Source: Archangium primigenium
Lineage (GTDB): Bacteria; Myxococcota; Myxococcia; Myxococcales; Myxococcaceae
Length of the DNA: 64,000 nucleotides
Assembly (NCBI RefSeq): GCF_016904885.1
Contig: NZ_JADWYI010000001.1
Location: 5,828,001-5,892,000, forward strand
Direction: 5' to 3'
In this document: piece after piece, positions 1-10,815 of the stretch
How the letters are laid out: each line of letters begins with the position of its first letter
How positions within the stretch are numbered: position 1 is the stretch's first letter
Notes under the pieces: model-generated
What the model was told of the DNA's origin: nothing
The model's input: only the letters and a program-made list of their open reading frames with translations
Database searches by the model: none
Position numbers and translations under genes: made by a program

Positions 1-1
1 G

Positions 2-685
2 GACGACGAGGCGTATGTCGATCGCCGGGTGAAGGCCGGGTTCCAACGGATGGTTCAGCTGTCGAGCCTGGACGCGGGCGTCAGTGGCTTCGGCTTCTTC
101 TATTGGGCCCGGCTCCCATGGCGCGAGCCCGTGGAGGATGAGGTCAGTCTACTGAGCCTGTCCTGGCCCACGGAGTACCTCGCGGCGCAGGGGTCCGAGC
201 ACCTGCGAACACTGCTGATTCAATTGGCCTCCCTGCTGCCATTTTCCTCGGGGCATGCGGGCCTCGCGTTCTCCTCTCCGAACCTCCAGGGACCTCCGCT
301 GGAACGGGTCCGCGACGAGGCGCTCCGCTACCCAGGCGTCGAGGTCACGCACGGGCAGCGCTTCCTCGGGGCCTGGATCGACGGCATCCATTGGCTCAAC
401 TTCCTGGGTCCCGACGCCTTGAAGGCCCAAGGTGGCATCGAGGCCCTGCGCTCCAAGCTGCGGGCGCCGGAGACGCTCCTCCAGGAGATGCCCGGGGGCG
501 GGGCCCTCGTGACCTTGGGCGCCGAGCCCGAGGCGGGAGACCTGGCCCAGGGGCAACGGCTGCCCGCGTACCGAGAACTGGCGCATGTCCTGGACGCCAC
601 ATTGCTTCCCTGTCCACCCCAGCTCACCTGGCGAGGGTGGTTGCCCGAAGAACCCCGTCGCTGGTGGCGGCGATTCCTCGACTGA
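2..685 (+). CDS. DUF3396-like (type VI immunity family) protein, 5' end missing
   Basis: The reading frame is open from the left edge, so the start lies outside the window; 227 residues are visible. The protein is Trp- and Leu-rich, with no signal peptide or membrane segment in the visible part. The pattern of FSSGHAGLAF, then HGQRFLGAWIDGIHWLNFLG, then a conserved-looking C-terminal half ending RGWLPEEPRRWWRRFLD resembles the DUF3396 family, whose members include TsiV3-like type VI immunity proteins. Such proteins normally follow a cognate toxin gene; any toxin would be left of the window. The next gene starts 56 bp downstream and looks unrelated. The family call is from pattern recognition; the immunity role is inferred from the family. 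Confidence 0.6.
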   Translation, partial: DDEAYVDRRVKAGFQRMVQLSSLDAGVSGFGFFYWARLPWREPVEDEVSLLSLSWPTEYLAAQGSEHLRTLLIQLASLLPFSSGHAGLAFSSPNLQGPPLERVRDEALRYPGVEVTHGQRFLGAWIDGIHWLNFLGPDALKAQGGIEALRSKLRAPETLLQEMPGGGALVTLGAEPEAGDLAQGQRLPAYRELAHVLDATLLPCPPQLTWRGWLPEEPRRWWRRFLD

Positions 686-741
686 GGCCACCCGGAGACT
701 CGTGCGATGGTGCGGCCTCCTATCCCTGGGAGGCTCTCCGC

Positions 742-1992
742 ATGCGCTGTCGTTCCGCCGTTCCGCTGCTCCTGCTGTCGTGGTGGCTGTGCTGGCTTCC
801 CGGTGCCCGCGCCGCCGAGCTCACCGTGTGGCATGGCTACCGGGCCTCCGAGCGCGCCGCGCTGGAGAAGGTCGTCGCCACGTTCAACGCGGCCCAGGGC
901 GACAAGGGCACGCGCGTGAAGCTGCTCGCGATTCCCTCGGACGCCTTCACCGACAAGATCTCCGCCACCCTGCCCCGCGGCACCGGCCCGGACGTGTTCG
1001 TCTTCCCGCAGGATCGGCTCGGCGGCTGGGTGGAGGGCGGCAACCTGCTCGAGCCGCTCGATTTCTTCCTCGAGCCCGCCGTGCGCGGGCGCTACGTGCC
1101 CGGCACCCTGGAGGCCCTCACCTACCGCGGCACCGTCTACGCCCTGCCCCTGGACTTCAAGTCCATCACGATGCTGTACAACAAGAAGCTGCTGCCCACG
1201 CCGCCGCGCTCCACGGGCGAATTGCTCAAGGCGTGCAAGACGCTGGGCGCGAGCCCCGCGGGCCAGGGCGGCGTGTGCCTCGCCTACCCGTACACGGACT
1301 TCTACTACCACGCGGCCTTGATGCAGGCCTTTGGCGGGCGCGTGTTCGACCCCGGCCCCAAGGTGCGCCTGGACGCGCCGGAGAACGTCAAGTCGCTCGA
1401 GTTCCTGCTCAAGTGGACGGCGCAGAAGGGACTGCTCCCGGCCGAGCCCTCCACCGCGCTCGTCACCTCGCTCTTCAACGAGGGCAAGGCCGCCATCGTC
1501 TTCTCCGGGCCGTGGTTCATCGGGGAGATCGCCCCGGGCGTGGACTACGGGCTCGCGCCGCTGCCCACCGTGGACGAGGCGGGCGGCAAGCCCATGCGGC
1601 CCTGGCTCACCGTGGAGGGCGTGGCCATCTCCTCGAGCTCCAAGCACAAGGACGCCGCGTTCGCCTTCCTCGCCTACCTCACCGGGCCCGAGGGCGCGCG
1701 GGTCATGGCCCTGGAGGGTCGGCAGAACCCGGCGCTCGCCCAGGTGTACGAGGATCCGGCGGTGGCGAAGGATCCCGTGCTGTCGGCCATCCGCGAGCAG
1801 GCGCGCACGGCGGTGGCCATGCCCAACCTGCCGGAGATGACCATGGTCTGGGGCCCGGCGACGTCGGCCATGAACGCCGTGTCCCACAAGCTCTCCCCCC
1901 CCAAGGCCGCCCTGGAGGAGGCCCAGCGCACGGTGCAGAAGGAAGTGAAGGCCCTGCGGCGGGGCACCGTGGAGGCCGCGCCCAAGCCCTGA
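742..1992 (+). CDS. MalE-like ABC transporter substrate-binding protein
   Basis: A 416-residue extracytoplasmic binding protein of solute-binding family 1. Residues 1-23 are a signal peptide (Arg2/Arg4, leucine core, cleavage near GARA-AEL). The mature start LTVWHGYRASERAALEKVV and later LPLDFKSITMLYNKKL, YPYTDFYYHAALMQAFGG and GKAAIVFSGPWFIGEI are typical of maltose/oligosaccharide-binding MalE proteins. The ATG at 742 was chosen because it directly begins the signal peptide; the frame is open further upstream but that part looks non-coding. No MalF/MalG permease or MalK ATPase gene is adjacent: a methyltransferase follows on the same strand. The sugar-binding role is inferred from the family, and partner transport genes would have to be elsewhere. 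Confidence 0.88.
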   Translation: MRCRSAVPLLLLSWWLCWLPGARAAELTVWHGYRASERAALEKVVATFNAAQGDKGTRVKLLAIPSDAFTDKISATLPRGTGPDVFVFPQDRLGGWVEGGNLLEPLDFFLEPAVRGRYVPGTLEALTYRGTVYALPLDFKSITMLYNKKLLPTPPRSTGELLKACKTLGASPAGQGGVCLAYPYTDFYYHAALMQAFGGRVFDPGPKVRLDAPENVKSLEFLLKWTAQKGLLPAEPSTALVTSLFNEGKAAIVFSGPWFIGEIAPGVDYGLAPLPTVDEAGGKPMRPWLTVEGVAISSSSKHKDAAFAFLAYLTGPEGARVMALEGRQNPALAQVYEDPAVAKDPVLSAIREQARTAVAMPNLPEMTMVWGPATSAMNAVSHKLSPPKAALEEAQRTVQKEVKALRRGTVEAAPKP

Positions 1993-2017
1993 GGGCCGGG
2001 TGCGACATGCCCCCCTG

Positions 2018-2038
2018 AGACGCGGGGGAGCCCCGTCT
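2018..2038 (+). terminator. Possible hairpin terminator after the MalE-like gene
   Basis: AGACGCGGGG, a short loop and CCCCGTCT form a GC-rich stem with one bulged C, 26 bp after the malE-like stop. No T-run follows, so this may only be a structured GC-rich spacer or a Rho-assisted end. Confidence 0.3.
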
Positions 2039-2124
2039 GGAAAAGGCCCCCGGGCGTCTCTACCCTGCACAGGGGTGGTGGCAACACGGGGGCGGTCGAG
2101 CGGGCGACGGGGGGCGGCGGGCGG

Positions 2125-2949
2125 ATGAACGAGGAACTCGGCAGTGAAGAGGGGTGGGAGCACGCCGCGTGGGGGCTGGACCGGCTGAGCACGCAGACGC
2201 GGCTCTTGGATCCCCTCACGGAGCGCTTCCTGCTCGAGGCGGGGCTGCGGCCCGGCATGCGGGTGCTGGACGTGGGCGCGGGCCCGGGGGACGTGACGTT
2301 CCTGGCCGCGGGCATCGTCGGGCCCCAGGGCCGCGTGGTGTCCCTGGAGGCCTCCGATTCGGCCGTCTGGGCCATCCGCTGCCGCGCCATGGAGCGGGGC
2401 CTCACGCACGTGCACGCGCTGCAGGGCACGCTGGACGAGGCGCGCTTCCACGCCCCGTTCGACGCCGTCATCGGGCGCTTCGCCCTGATGAGCGCCCCCG
2501 AGGTGCCCGACACCCTCTACCGGCTCGCGTCCAACCTGCGCTCCGGGGGCCTCCTCGCCGTGCAGGAGCTCGACTTCGGCGGGGCGCGCGCCATTCCCTC
2601 CTCGCCCACGTTCGAGCGGGTGCTGTCCTGGGTGACGCGCACGCTGGGCAAGGTGGGCGTGCACACCCGGCTCGGGCTGGAGCTGCGCCGGCACTTCCTG
2701 GACGCGGGCCTGCCGGATCCCTCGCTGCGCATCGAGGAGAACATCGGCGGCGGGCCCTCGTTTCCCGGCTACGCGATGCTGGGCGAGGTGCTCCAGGGCC
2801 TCCTGCCCACGATGAGCCGGCTGGGCCTGGTGCGCCCCGAGGAGCTCGACGTGCCCACCGTGGTGCGGCTGCTGCACGAGGAGGTGGGGGCCTACGGCGG
2901 CGTGCTCGTGCTGCCCTCGCTCGTGGGCGCGTGGGCCACCCTGCCCTGA
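2125..2949 (+). CDS. SAM-dependent class I methyltransferase
   Basis: 274 residues. The Rossmann motif I is clear near residues 47-56 (VLDVGAGPGDVTFLAA), followed by the acidic ribose-binding strand VVSLEASDSAV and the motif FDAVIGRFALM. This is the Methyltransf_11/25 type of small-molecule methyltransferase. No signal peptide or membrane segment is seen. The ATG is preceded by GGGGGGCGGCGGGCGG, a purine-rich stretch that can serve as ribosome binding site. It converges with the FAH-family gene: only 3 bp separate the two stops. The substrate cannot be read from the sequence; neighbours give no pathway clue. Confidence 0.85.
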   Translation: MNEELGSEEGWEHAAWGLDRLSTQTRLLDPLTERFLLEAGLRPGMRVLDVGAGPGDVTFLAAGIVGPQGRVVSLEASDSAVWAIRCRAMERGLTHVHALQGTLDEARFHAPFDAVIGRFALMSAPEVPDTLYRLASNLRSGGLLAVQELDFGGARAIPSSPTFERVLSWVTRTLGKVGVHTRLGLELRRHFLDAGLPDPSLRIEENIGGGPSFPGYAMLGEVLQGLLPTMSRLGLVRPEELDVPTVVRLLHEEVGAYGGVLVLPSLVGAWATLP

Positions 2950-2952
2950 GGC

Positions 2953-3648
<696 letters not shown>

Positions 3649-3696
3649 GCCTCCAGGCTTAACGCTTCGCGCCGCCGACGGGAAGAGGGCGCGGCC

Positions 3697-6000
3697 TCAG
3701 CGAGCGGCGGCGTGCTGCTCGCGGGCGTGGGTGTTGGCGTCGGCCACGACCAGGGCCGTCATGTTGACGATGCCGCGCGCGGTGACGCGGGGCACCAGCA
3801 CCTGCAGGGGCTTGGCGATGCCCAGGAGGATGGGGCCCACGAGCAGGGCTTCCGTCGCCGCGGACAGGAGCGTCATGGCGATGTTGGCCGCGTCCAGCGT
3901 GGGCATGACGAGCAGGTTGGCCGAGCCGGTGAGCGGGCTCTGGGACACGAGCCGGTGGCGCAGGGCCTCGCTGAGCGCCGTGTCCGCGTGCATCTCGCCG
4001 TCCACCTCCAGCTCCGGGGAGCGCTGACGGATGAGCTTGAGCGCCTGGCGCATCTTGCGCGCGGACGGGGAGCTGCCCGCGCCGAAGCTCGAGTGCGACA
4101 GGAGCGCGGCCTTGGGCGTCAGGCCGAAGCGGCGCACGGTGTCCGCCGCCAGGAGCGTCATCTCCGCCACCTGCTCGGCCGTGGGGTCGATGTTGACGTG
4201 GGTGTCGCAGAAGAACAGGGCGCCGTTCTGCAGGATGAGGCTGGAGAGCGCGTAGATGCGGCTCACGTCCGGGCGCTTGTCGATGATGGGCAGCACGTGC
4301 GTCATGTGCCGGCTCCAGTCGTCCCGGCTGCCCACCAGCGCCGCGTCCACCTCGCCCGCCTCCAGCATCATCGCCGCGGTGATGGTGGGCCGGCGCAGCA
4401 CCCGGCGCTCGGCGGCCTCCAGGGGCACGCCCTTGCGGTCCACCCGCTTCTGGTAGCGCTGGACCAGCCGCGCCATCAGCTCGTGGTCCTCGTTGGGGTC
4501 CACCACGCGCACGTTGCCGCCCACGGTGAGCCGCAGGCCCAGCTCCTGGACGCGCTGGGTGATGAAGGAGCGCCGCCCGATGAGCACCGGGTGGGCGAGC
4601 TGCTCGTCCACCACGCTCTGCACCGCGCGCAGCACGCGGTCATCCTCGCCCTCGGCGTACACCACGCGCTGGGGGTTGGCGCGCGCCACCGCGAACACCG
4701 GGCGCATGAGCTGGCCCGAGCGGTAGACGAACAGCTCCAGCTCGCGCTGGTAGGCCACGAAGTCCGCGATGGGCCGGCGCGCCACGCCCGAGTCCATGGC
4801 CGCCTTGGCCACCGCCGGGGCGATCTTCAGGATGAGCCGCGGGTCGAACGGCTTGGGGATGATGTACTGGGGCCCGAAGACGGGCGCGGCGCCGCCGTAG
4901 GCCTGGGCCACCACCTCGTTGGCCTCGGCCCGGGCCAGCTCCGCGATGGCCTCGGCCGCCGCGCGCTTCATGGGCTCGTTGATCTCCGTGGCGCCCACGT
5001 CCAGCGCGCCGCGGAACACGAACGGGAAGCACAGGACGTTGTTGACCTGGTTGGGGAAGTCCGAGCGGCCCGTGGCCACGATGGCGTCCGGGCGCGTCTG
5101 GATGGCCACGTCCGGGCGGATCTCCGGCTCGGGGTTGGCCAGCGCCAGGATGATGGGCTTGGGCGCGAGCAGGGAGAGCCACTCGGCCTTGAGCACGCGC
5201 GGCGCGGACAGGCCCAGGAACACGTCCGCCCCGCCGAGCACCTCGGGCAGCGTGCGCGCGGTCGTCTTGTGGGCGAAGCGCGCCATGTTGGGCGCCATCT
5301 CGTCGCCCCGGTCCGCGTGGACCACGCCCTTGATGTCCGTGAGCGTGACGTTCGCCACGGGCAGGCCCATCTCCACGAGCAGGTCCACGCACGCGAGCGC
5401 CGCGGCGCCCGCGCCCGAGGTGACGAGCTTGATCTCCTCGAGCTTCTTGCCCTGGAGCACGAGCCCGTTGCGGATGGCCGCCGCGCACACGATGGCCGTG
5501 CCGTGCTGGTCATCGTGGAAGACGGGGATGTTCATCTTCTGGCGCAGGGCGCGCTCGATGACGAAGCACTCCGGGGCCTTGATGTCCTCCAGGTTGATGC
5601 CCCCGAAGGTGGGCTCGAGCGCGGCCACCACGTCGACGAAGCGCTCGATCTCCGTGGCGGCCACCTCGATGTCGAACACGTCGATGCCCGCGAACTTCTT
5701 GAAGAGCACGGCCTTGCCCTCCATGACGGGCTTGCCCGCGAGCGGCCCGATGTTGCCCAGGCCCAGCACCGCGGTGCCGTTGGTGATGACGGCCACCAGG
5801 TTGCCGCGGGCCGTCAAATCCCGAGCGGACTCGGGGTCCGCCACGATGGCCTCGCACGCGGCGGCCACTCCGGGGGAGTAGGCCAGCGCCAGGTCGCGCT
5901 GGGTCGCCATGCGCTTGGTGGGCTCGATCGCCAGTTTTCCGGGCCGGGGCAGCCGGTGGTAGTCGAGCGCCGCTTTGCGGAAATCCTCGTCCATCGCCAT
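3697..6000 (-). CDS. maeB: NADP-dependent malic enzyme (MaeB type, with phosphotransacetylase-like C-terminal domain)
   Basis: 767 residues, the length of the large bacterial malic enzymes. Residues 1-420 are the malic enzyme: [34 protein letters not shown], the acidic metal site [10 protein letters not shown] and [10 protein letters not shown]. Residues about 430-760 are a phosphate-acetyltransferase-like domain ([31 protein letters not shown]), which in MaeB proteins is regulatory (acetyl-CoA sensing) rather than catalytic. The enzyme decarboxylates malate to pyruvate and makes NADPH. It begins 27 bp after the malate synthase gene on the same strand, so one transcript probably makes both the malate-forming and malate-consuming enzymes. 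The start MAMDEDFRK fits the family. Confidence 0.95.
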   Translation of the reverse strand: MAMDEDFRKAALDYHRLPRPGKLAIEPTKRMATQRDLALAYSPGVAAACEAIVADPESARDLTARGNLVAVITNGTAVLGLGNIGPLAGKPVMEGKAVLFKKFAGIDVFDIEVAATEIERFVDVVAALEPTFGGINLEDIKAPECFVIERALRQKMNIPVFHDDQHGTAIVCAAAIRNGLVLQGKKLEEIKLVTSGAGAAALACVDLLVEMGLPVANVTLTDIKGVVHADRGDEMAPNMARFAHKTTARTLPEVLGGADVFLGLSAPRVLKAEWLSLLAPKPIILALANPEPEIRPDVAIQTRPDAIVATGRSDFPNQVNNVLCFPFVFRGALDVGATEINEPMKRAAAEAIAELARAEANEVVAQAYGGAAPVFGPQYIIPKPFDPRLILKIAPAVAKAAMDSGVARRPIADFVAYQRELELFVYRSGQLMRPVFAVARANPQRVVYAEGEDDRVLRAVQSVVDEQLAHPVLIGRRSFITQRVQELGLRLTVGGNVRVVDPNEDHELMARLVQRYQKRVDRKGVPLEAAERRVLRRPTITAAMMLEAGEVDAALVGSRDDWSRHMTHVLPIIDKRPDVSRIYALSSLILQNGALFFCDTHVNIDPTAEQVAEMTLLAADTVRRFGLTPKAALLSHSSFGAGSSPSARKMRQALKLIRQRSPELEVDGEMHADTALSEALRHRLVSQSPLTGSANLLVMPTLDAANIAMTLLSAATEALLVGPILLGIAKPLQVLVPRVTARGIVNMTALVVADANTHAREQHAAAR

Positions 6001-6027
6001 CGTGTGTCGTCCTCTGATCTGCTGGCC

Positions 6028-8193
6028 CTACCGGGTGGAGGCCTTCGCCTCGCGACGTCGCGCGTGGAGGATCCACTCGGTGTAGCCGTTGGGCTGTTCG
6101 CGGCCCTGGAATACCAGTTCCTGGGCGGCCTGGAATGCGGGCCCGTCGTAGCCGGGCGCCATGGGCCGGTACAAGGGATCTCCCGCGTTCTGGCGATCCA
6201 CCACCCGGGCCATCCTTTTCATCGTTTCCATCACCTGCGCTTGGGTCACCACCCCATGACGCAGCCAGTTAGCCATGTGCTGGCTGGAGATGCGCAGCGT
6301 GGCGCGGTCCTCCATGAGGCCCACGTCGTGGATGTCCGGCACCTTGGAGCACCCCACCCCCTGGTCCACCCACCGCACCACGTAGCCGAGGATGCCCTGG
6401 GCGTTGTTGTCCAATTCTTGTTGGACCTCCTCGGGACTCCAGTCCCGGCCGGGCGCCAGGGGCGGGGTGAGCAGGGGGCCCAGGCCCGTGGGGGCGCGCT
6501 GCTTGAGGGCGTCCTGGCGGGCGAACACGTCCACCTGGTGGTAGTGCAGCGCGTGGAGCGTGGCGGCCGTGGGGGACGGCACCCAGGCGGTGGTGGCGCC
6601 CGCGCGCGGGTGGCCAATCTTCTGCGCGAGCATGTCCGCCATCTTGTCCGGCGCGGCCCACATGCCCTTGCCAATCTGCGCGCGGCCCTGGAGCCCGCAG
6701 GCCAGGCCCACGTCCACGTTGCGATCCTCGTAGGCCTGGATCCACGCCGTGGACTTGATGGCGTGCTTGCGCACCACCGCTCCCGCCTCCATGCAGGTGT
6801 GGATCTCATCCCCCGTGCGGTCGAGGAAGCCCGTGTTGATGAACACCACGCGCTCCTTGGCGGCGTGGATGCAGGCGGCGAGGTTGACGCTCGTGCGGCG
6901 CTCCTCGTCCATGATGCCGATCTTCAGCGTGTGGGCCGGCAGGCGGAGCAGCCGCTCCACGCGCGCGAAGAGCTCGTGGGCGAAGGCGACCTCCTCGGGG
7001 CCGTGCATCTTGGGCCGCACCGTGTAGACCGAGCCCGTGCGGCTGTTGCGCCCGGCGCCCGGGCCGCGCAGGTCATGCACGGCGATGAGCGAGGTGACGA
7101 CGGCATCCAGGATGTTCTCCGGGATCTCCTCGCCCGCGCGGTCCAGCACCGCGCCCGTGTACATGTGCAGGCCCACGTTGCGCACGAGCATGAGGCTGCG
7201 GCCGTGCAGGGTGAGCGTGCCGCCGCCGGGGCGCGAGTAGACGCGGTCCGCGGCCATGCGCCGCTCGTGCGTCTTGCCGCCCTTGTCGAAGCTCGCCGTG
7301 AGCGTGCCCTTCATCAGGCCGAGCCAGTTGCGGTAGAGCAGCACCTTGTCCGCGGCGTCCACCGCGGACACGCTGTCCTCGCCATCCATGATGGTGGTGA
7401 GCGCGGACTCCACCCACACCTCCGCGATGCCCGCCGCGTCCGAGGCGCCGATGGAGTCGTTGCGGTCGATCTCCAGCTCCAGGTGCAGGCCGTTGTGGCG
7501 CAGGAGCACCGCGCCGGGCCGGGTGGGCTCGCCGCGCCAGCCCACGAACGCCTCGGGGGCCGCGAGCGCCGTGCGCTTGCCCGACACGAGCGTCACCCCG
7601 AGCGCGCCGCCCTCCACGGTGTAGGTGGCCGCGTCCGCGTGGGTGCCGTGCGCGAGGGGCACCACCTGATCGAGGAACTCGCGCCCCCGGGCGATGACGC
7701 GTGCGCCGCGCACCGGGTTGTAGGCCCCGCGGCGCATGGCGCCCCCGTCCTCGGACAGGGCATCCGTGCCGTAGAACGCGTCGTAGAGGCTGCCCCAGCG
7801 GGCGTTGGCGGCGTTGAGCGCGTAGCGCGCGTTGGTGGCCGGCACGACGAGCTGGGGGCCCGCGATGCGCGCCATCTCCTCGTCCACGTTCGCGGTGCCC
7901 ACGGTGAAGGGCTCGGGCTCGGGCCGCAGGTAGCCAATCTCCCGGAGGAAGGCCTCGTAGGCGGCGGGGTCCACGGGCGCGGGGTGGGCGGCGTACCAGG
8001 CGTCGATCGCCTTTTGCAGCGCGTCACGCCGCTGGAGCAGGGCGCGGTTGACGGGGGCGAGCGCGGCGAGGAGCTCCTCCAGACCGGACCAGAAGGAGGC
8101 CGCGTCCAGTTCCGTGCCCGGCAGGGCCTCGCGCTCCAGGAACGCATGGAGCCGGGAGTCCACCTGCAAGCCACCCACTTGAATTCGCTGCAT
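6028..8193 (-). CDS. glcB: Malate synthase G
   Basis: 721 residues, matching the monomeric malate synthase G family (about 720). It condenses glyoxylate with acetyl-CoA to malate in the glyoxylate shunt and in glycolate use. Recognisable blocks are the TIM-barrel core with [38 protein letters not shown] (Mg2+-binding acidic residues) and [20 protein letters not shown], which contains the catalytic Asp. The C-terminal helical plug closes the site. It is the first gene of a minus-strand set glcB-maeB-FAH. No isocitrate lyase gene is in the window. Confidence 0.96.
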   Translation of the reverse strand: MQRIQVGGLQVDSRLHAFLEREALPGTELDAASFWSGLEELLAALAPVNRALLQRRDALQKAIDAWYAAHPAPVDPAAYEAFLREIGYLRPEPEPFTVGTANVDEEMARIAGPQLVVPATNARYALNAANARWGSLYDAFYGTDALSEDGGAMRRGAYNPVRGARVIARGREFLDQVVPLAHGTHADAATYTVEGGALGVTLVSGKRTALAAPEAFVGWRGEPTRPGAVLLRHNGLHLELEIDRNDSIGASDAAGIAEVWVESALTTIMDGEDSVSAVDAADKVLLYRNWLGLMKGTLTASFDKGGKTHERRMAADRVYSRPGGGTLTLHGRSLMLVRNVGLHMYTGAVLDRAGEEIPENILDAVVTSLIAVHDLRGPGAGRNSRTGSVYTVRPKMHGPEEVAFAHELFARVERLLRLPAHTLKIGIMDEERRTSVNLAACIHAAKERVVFINTGFLDRTGDEIHTCMEAGAVVRKHAIKSTAWIQAYEDRNVDVGLACGLQGRAQIGKGMWAAPDKMADMLAQKIGHPRAGATTAWVPSPTAATLHALHYHQVDVFARQDALKQRAPTGLGPLLTPPLAPGRDWSPEEVQQELDNNAQGILGYVVRWVDQGVGCSKVPDIHDVGLMEDRATLRISSQHMANWLRHGVVTQAQVMETMKRMARVVDRQNAGDPLYRPMAPGYDGPAFQAAQELVFQGREQPNGYTEWILHARRREAKASTR

Positions 8194-8356
8194 CGACCCA
8201 TCCCCTTTCGATCGCCGCGTTCACGGCGGGGCGCTTCTTCCTTGGCAGATGGTCCCGGGATTGTCGACCCGCCCGGCGACCCGCCCGTCCGGGACACCCC
8301 GGCGGATTGGAGGCGAGTGAACAGGGACGCCACGCGAGTCTTCCCGGCAGGCTCGC

Positions 8357-10723
8357 TCAGGCGCAGCGCGGCAGCCGCACGCGGAAGGTGGTGCCCGCGT
8401 CCGGCCGGGACGTCACCTGCACCTGGCCCCCGTGCGCGCGCACGATGTGCTCCACGATGTACAGGCCCAGGCCCACGCTGCGGTCCTCGTGTCCCGCGCC
8501 CCCTTCCGCCGCGCGCTGCAGGGGCTGGAACAGGCGCGGCAGGTCCTCCGAGGGGATGGGGACGCCGCCGTTGTGGACCTCGAGCAGCACGTCCTCCCCT
8601 TCGCCCACGGTCCGCACCGTCACGGCGCTGTCCGGCGGGCTGTACTTGACGGCGTTGCTCACCAGGTTGCTCACCACCTGCGCCAGCCGGTCCCCGTCCC
8701 ACTCTCCCAGCGTGTCCCCCTGCTGCTCCAGCAGGACCAGGCGCTCGGGGTGCGAGGCGCGCAGCTCGCCCACCACCAGGCGCGACACCTGGTGGATGTC
8801 CACCGGCGCGCGCTCCAGCCGGATGCCTCCGCCCAGCCGCGCCTGGGTGAAGTCGAGCAGATCATGCACCATGCGCACCGAGCGCTCCGTGCTCTGCTGG
8901 ATGAGGTTGAGCGACTGCACGACGCGTGGATCCCTCGGGCCCTGGCGCCGCAGCACGTGCACGGCCATGAGGATGGCGCTCAGGGGGTTGCGCAGGTCGT
9001 GGCTGACGATGCCGATGAGCTGCTGCTCGAAGTCGCGCAGGCCGCGCTCCTCCTCGGCCAGCCGCAGGGCCTCCTGGCGCGCCTGCACCTCGCGGGTCAC
9101 CTCCGTGGCCACGATGAGCACGCCCGCGGGGGCGTCCGGCTCCTCGCGCAGGGGCTCGTAGATGAAGTTGAAGTACACGCCCTCGGGCGCGGTGTCGGTG
9201 CCCCGCATGAGCTGGGCCCGCAGCTCCGTGCCCAGGAAGGGCAGCCCCGTGGACATCACCCGGTGCAGGATGTCGTCGAAGCCCTGCCCCCGCAGCTCGG
9301 GCATGGCCTCGAGCAGGGGCCGGCCGCGCACCTGCTCCTCGGTGCGCCCCCACAGCTGGCACACCAGGGCATTGGCCAGCTCGATGACGAGCCCCGGGCC
9401 GCGCAGGATGGCGATGGCCACGGGGGCGCGCATGTACGTCTCGTACAGGCGGATGCGGCGGCGCTCGGCCAGGGCCTTGAGCTCGATGGCCTCCAGGAGC
9501 AGCCGCTCGCGCTCGAGCCGCTCGCGCTCGCGCGCGGTGGCGTCATGCAGCACGAGCACCGCGCCGGTGAGCGCGTGGGCCTCGTCGCGCAAGGGGGTGG
9601 CGCTGGCGTCGACGGAGACCCGGGCGCCGTTGCGGCAGACGAGCAGCGAGGGCGTGGGGACGCGCCGGTCCTCCCCGCGCAGCACCTGCTCCACGGGGTG
9701 TGCCCGCGGCTCGCGCAGGTCCGGGCCGCGCAGGGGGAAGAACCGCGCGCTGGGCTGGTGCAGCACCTCGCCCAGGCTCCAGCCCGAGAGCTGCTCGGCC
9801 ACGGGGTTGAGGAACACCACCCGGCCCTCCGTGTCCGTGACGACCACGCCGTCCGCGATGCTCACGAGCACCGTGGCGAGCCAGGCCCGCGAGCGGCTCG
9901 ACTCCGCCTGGGCCGCCTCCACCTCGCGCCGCGCCCGCACCGTCTCCGTCACGTCCACGCCGTGCACGAGGATGCCGTCGATGCGGCCGTCCGGGCCGCG
10001 GGTGGGCCGGTAGTCGAAGCTGACGATCCGGGGCGAGGACGCGCCCTCGCGGCGCAGGGGGATGTCCACCTCGGAGGCGGCGAACGGCTCGCCCGTGGTG
10101 TACACCTGGTCGAGCACGCCGACCACGTACGCATCCGCCAGCTCCGGCACCACCTCGCGCACCATGCGGCCCAGCACGGGGCGATGTCCCAGGAGCCGCC
10201 GGCACGAGGCGTTCACCAGGGTGAAGACATGGTCCGGCCCCGACATGTGCGCCACCACGGGCGGCATCTGCTCGAGGAAGGACGAGAGGCGTGCGTACCA
10301 GCCGCGCTCCTCCTCCTGCCGGGCCGTCTGCTTGAGGCGGGCGTGCTCCCCCACCGCCTCGGCCTGGCTCGTGGACACCCCGTCCAAGAGCCGCTGCACC
10401 TCCGCCCACCGCACGGGCACGTCCTGGTGCTCGGCCTCGTCACAGAGCACGGTCCGCAGCACCTCGTACTCGTTGAGCAGCGAGCGCGCCTCCACGCCGA
10501 GCCGGAAGCGGTGGGCGCCATGCGCGCGGCCTCCCCGCGGCTCCCCACAGGGGGCCGGGGTCGGGCGCAGCCGCGTCACCCACTCGCGCAGCACGGCGCG
10601 CACCGGGTGGCGCCACTCCGCCGCCGTCAGTCCCTCCCAATGGGCGGGGGGCCGCACCCGCTCCGCCCATCGCTCCAGGATGACCTCGGTCCGTGCCTCG
10701 AGCACGTCCGCCAGACCCCTCAT
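8357..10723 (-). CDS. Soluble PAS-domain sensor histidine kinase
   Basis: 788 residues, without signal peptide or membrane segments, so a cytosolic kinase. Residues 1-130 look like an RsbRD-type N-terminal helical domain (LEARTEVILERWAERV). Three PAS/PAC domains follow, around 150-270, 275-390 and 415-530 (for example ILVHGVDVTET, VFLNPVAEQLSGW). The HisKA H-box is GIVSHDLRNPLSAILM near residue 570. The HATPase has the N-box VSNLVSNAVKYSP and a G2 box SVGLGLYIVEHIVRAHGG, with the middle G1 box partly replaced by EVHNGGVPIP as in several PAS kinases. No response regulator is adjacent, so the partner is elsewhere. The signal is unknown. Confidence 0.92.
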   Translation of the reverse strand: MRGLADVLEARTEVILERWAERVRPPAHWEGLTAAEWRHPVRAVLREWVTRLRPTPAPCGEPRGGRAHGAHRFRLGVEARSLLNEYEVLRTVLCDEAEHQDVPVRWAEVQRLLDGVSTSQAEAVGEHARLKQTARQEEERGWYARLSSFLEQMPPVVAHMSGPDHVFTLVNASCRRLLGHRPVLGRMVREVVPELADAYVVGVLDQVYTTGEPFAASEVDIPLRREGASSPRIVSFDYRPTRGPDGRIDGILVHGVDVTETVRARREVEAAQAESSRSRAWLATVLVSIADGVVVTDTEGRVVFLNPVAEQLSGWSLGEVLHQPSARFFPLRGPDLREPRAHPVEQVLRGEDRRVPTPSLLVCRNGARVSVDASATPLRDEAHALTGAVLVLHDATARERERLERERLLLEAIELKALAERRRIRLYETYMRAPVAIAILRGPGLVIELANALVCQLWGRTEEQVRGRPLLEAMPELRGQGFDDILHRVMSTGLPFLGTELRAQLMRGTDTAPEGVYFNFIYEPLREEPDAPAGVLIVATEVTREVQARQEALRLAEEERGLRDFEQQLIGIVSHDLRNPLSAILMAVHVLRRQGPRDPRVVQSLNLIQQSTERSVRMVHDLLDFTQARLGGGIRLERAPVDIHQVSRLVVGELRASHPERLVLLEQQGDTLGEWDGDRLAQVVSNLVSNAVKYSPPDSAVTVRTVGEGEDVLLEVHNGGVPIPSEDLPRLFQPLQRAAEGGAGHEDRSVGLGLYIVEHIVRAHGGQVQVTSRPDAGTTFRVRLPRCA

Positions 10724-10815
10724 GACTGAACCCCCCCCGCTCGCTGTGGTGCCCTGCCGCTCTACTTGGCACGACAGCTTACGGGAGGATCAGCCCCCCG
10801 CCCCAATCCCGCGCG

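Noticed and set aside
10755-10772. Sigma-54-type promoter (TGGCACG-like) near the kinase gene
   Set aside because: TGGCACG is present but the -12 TTGC element is absent and the orientation points away from the gene.
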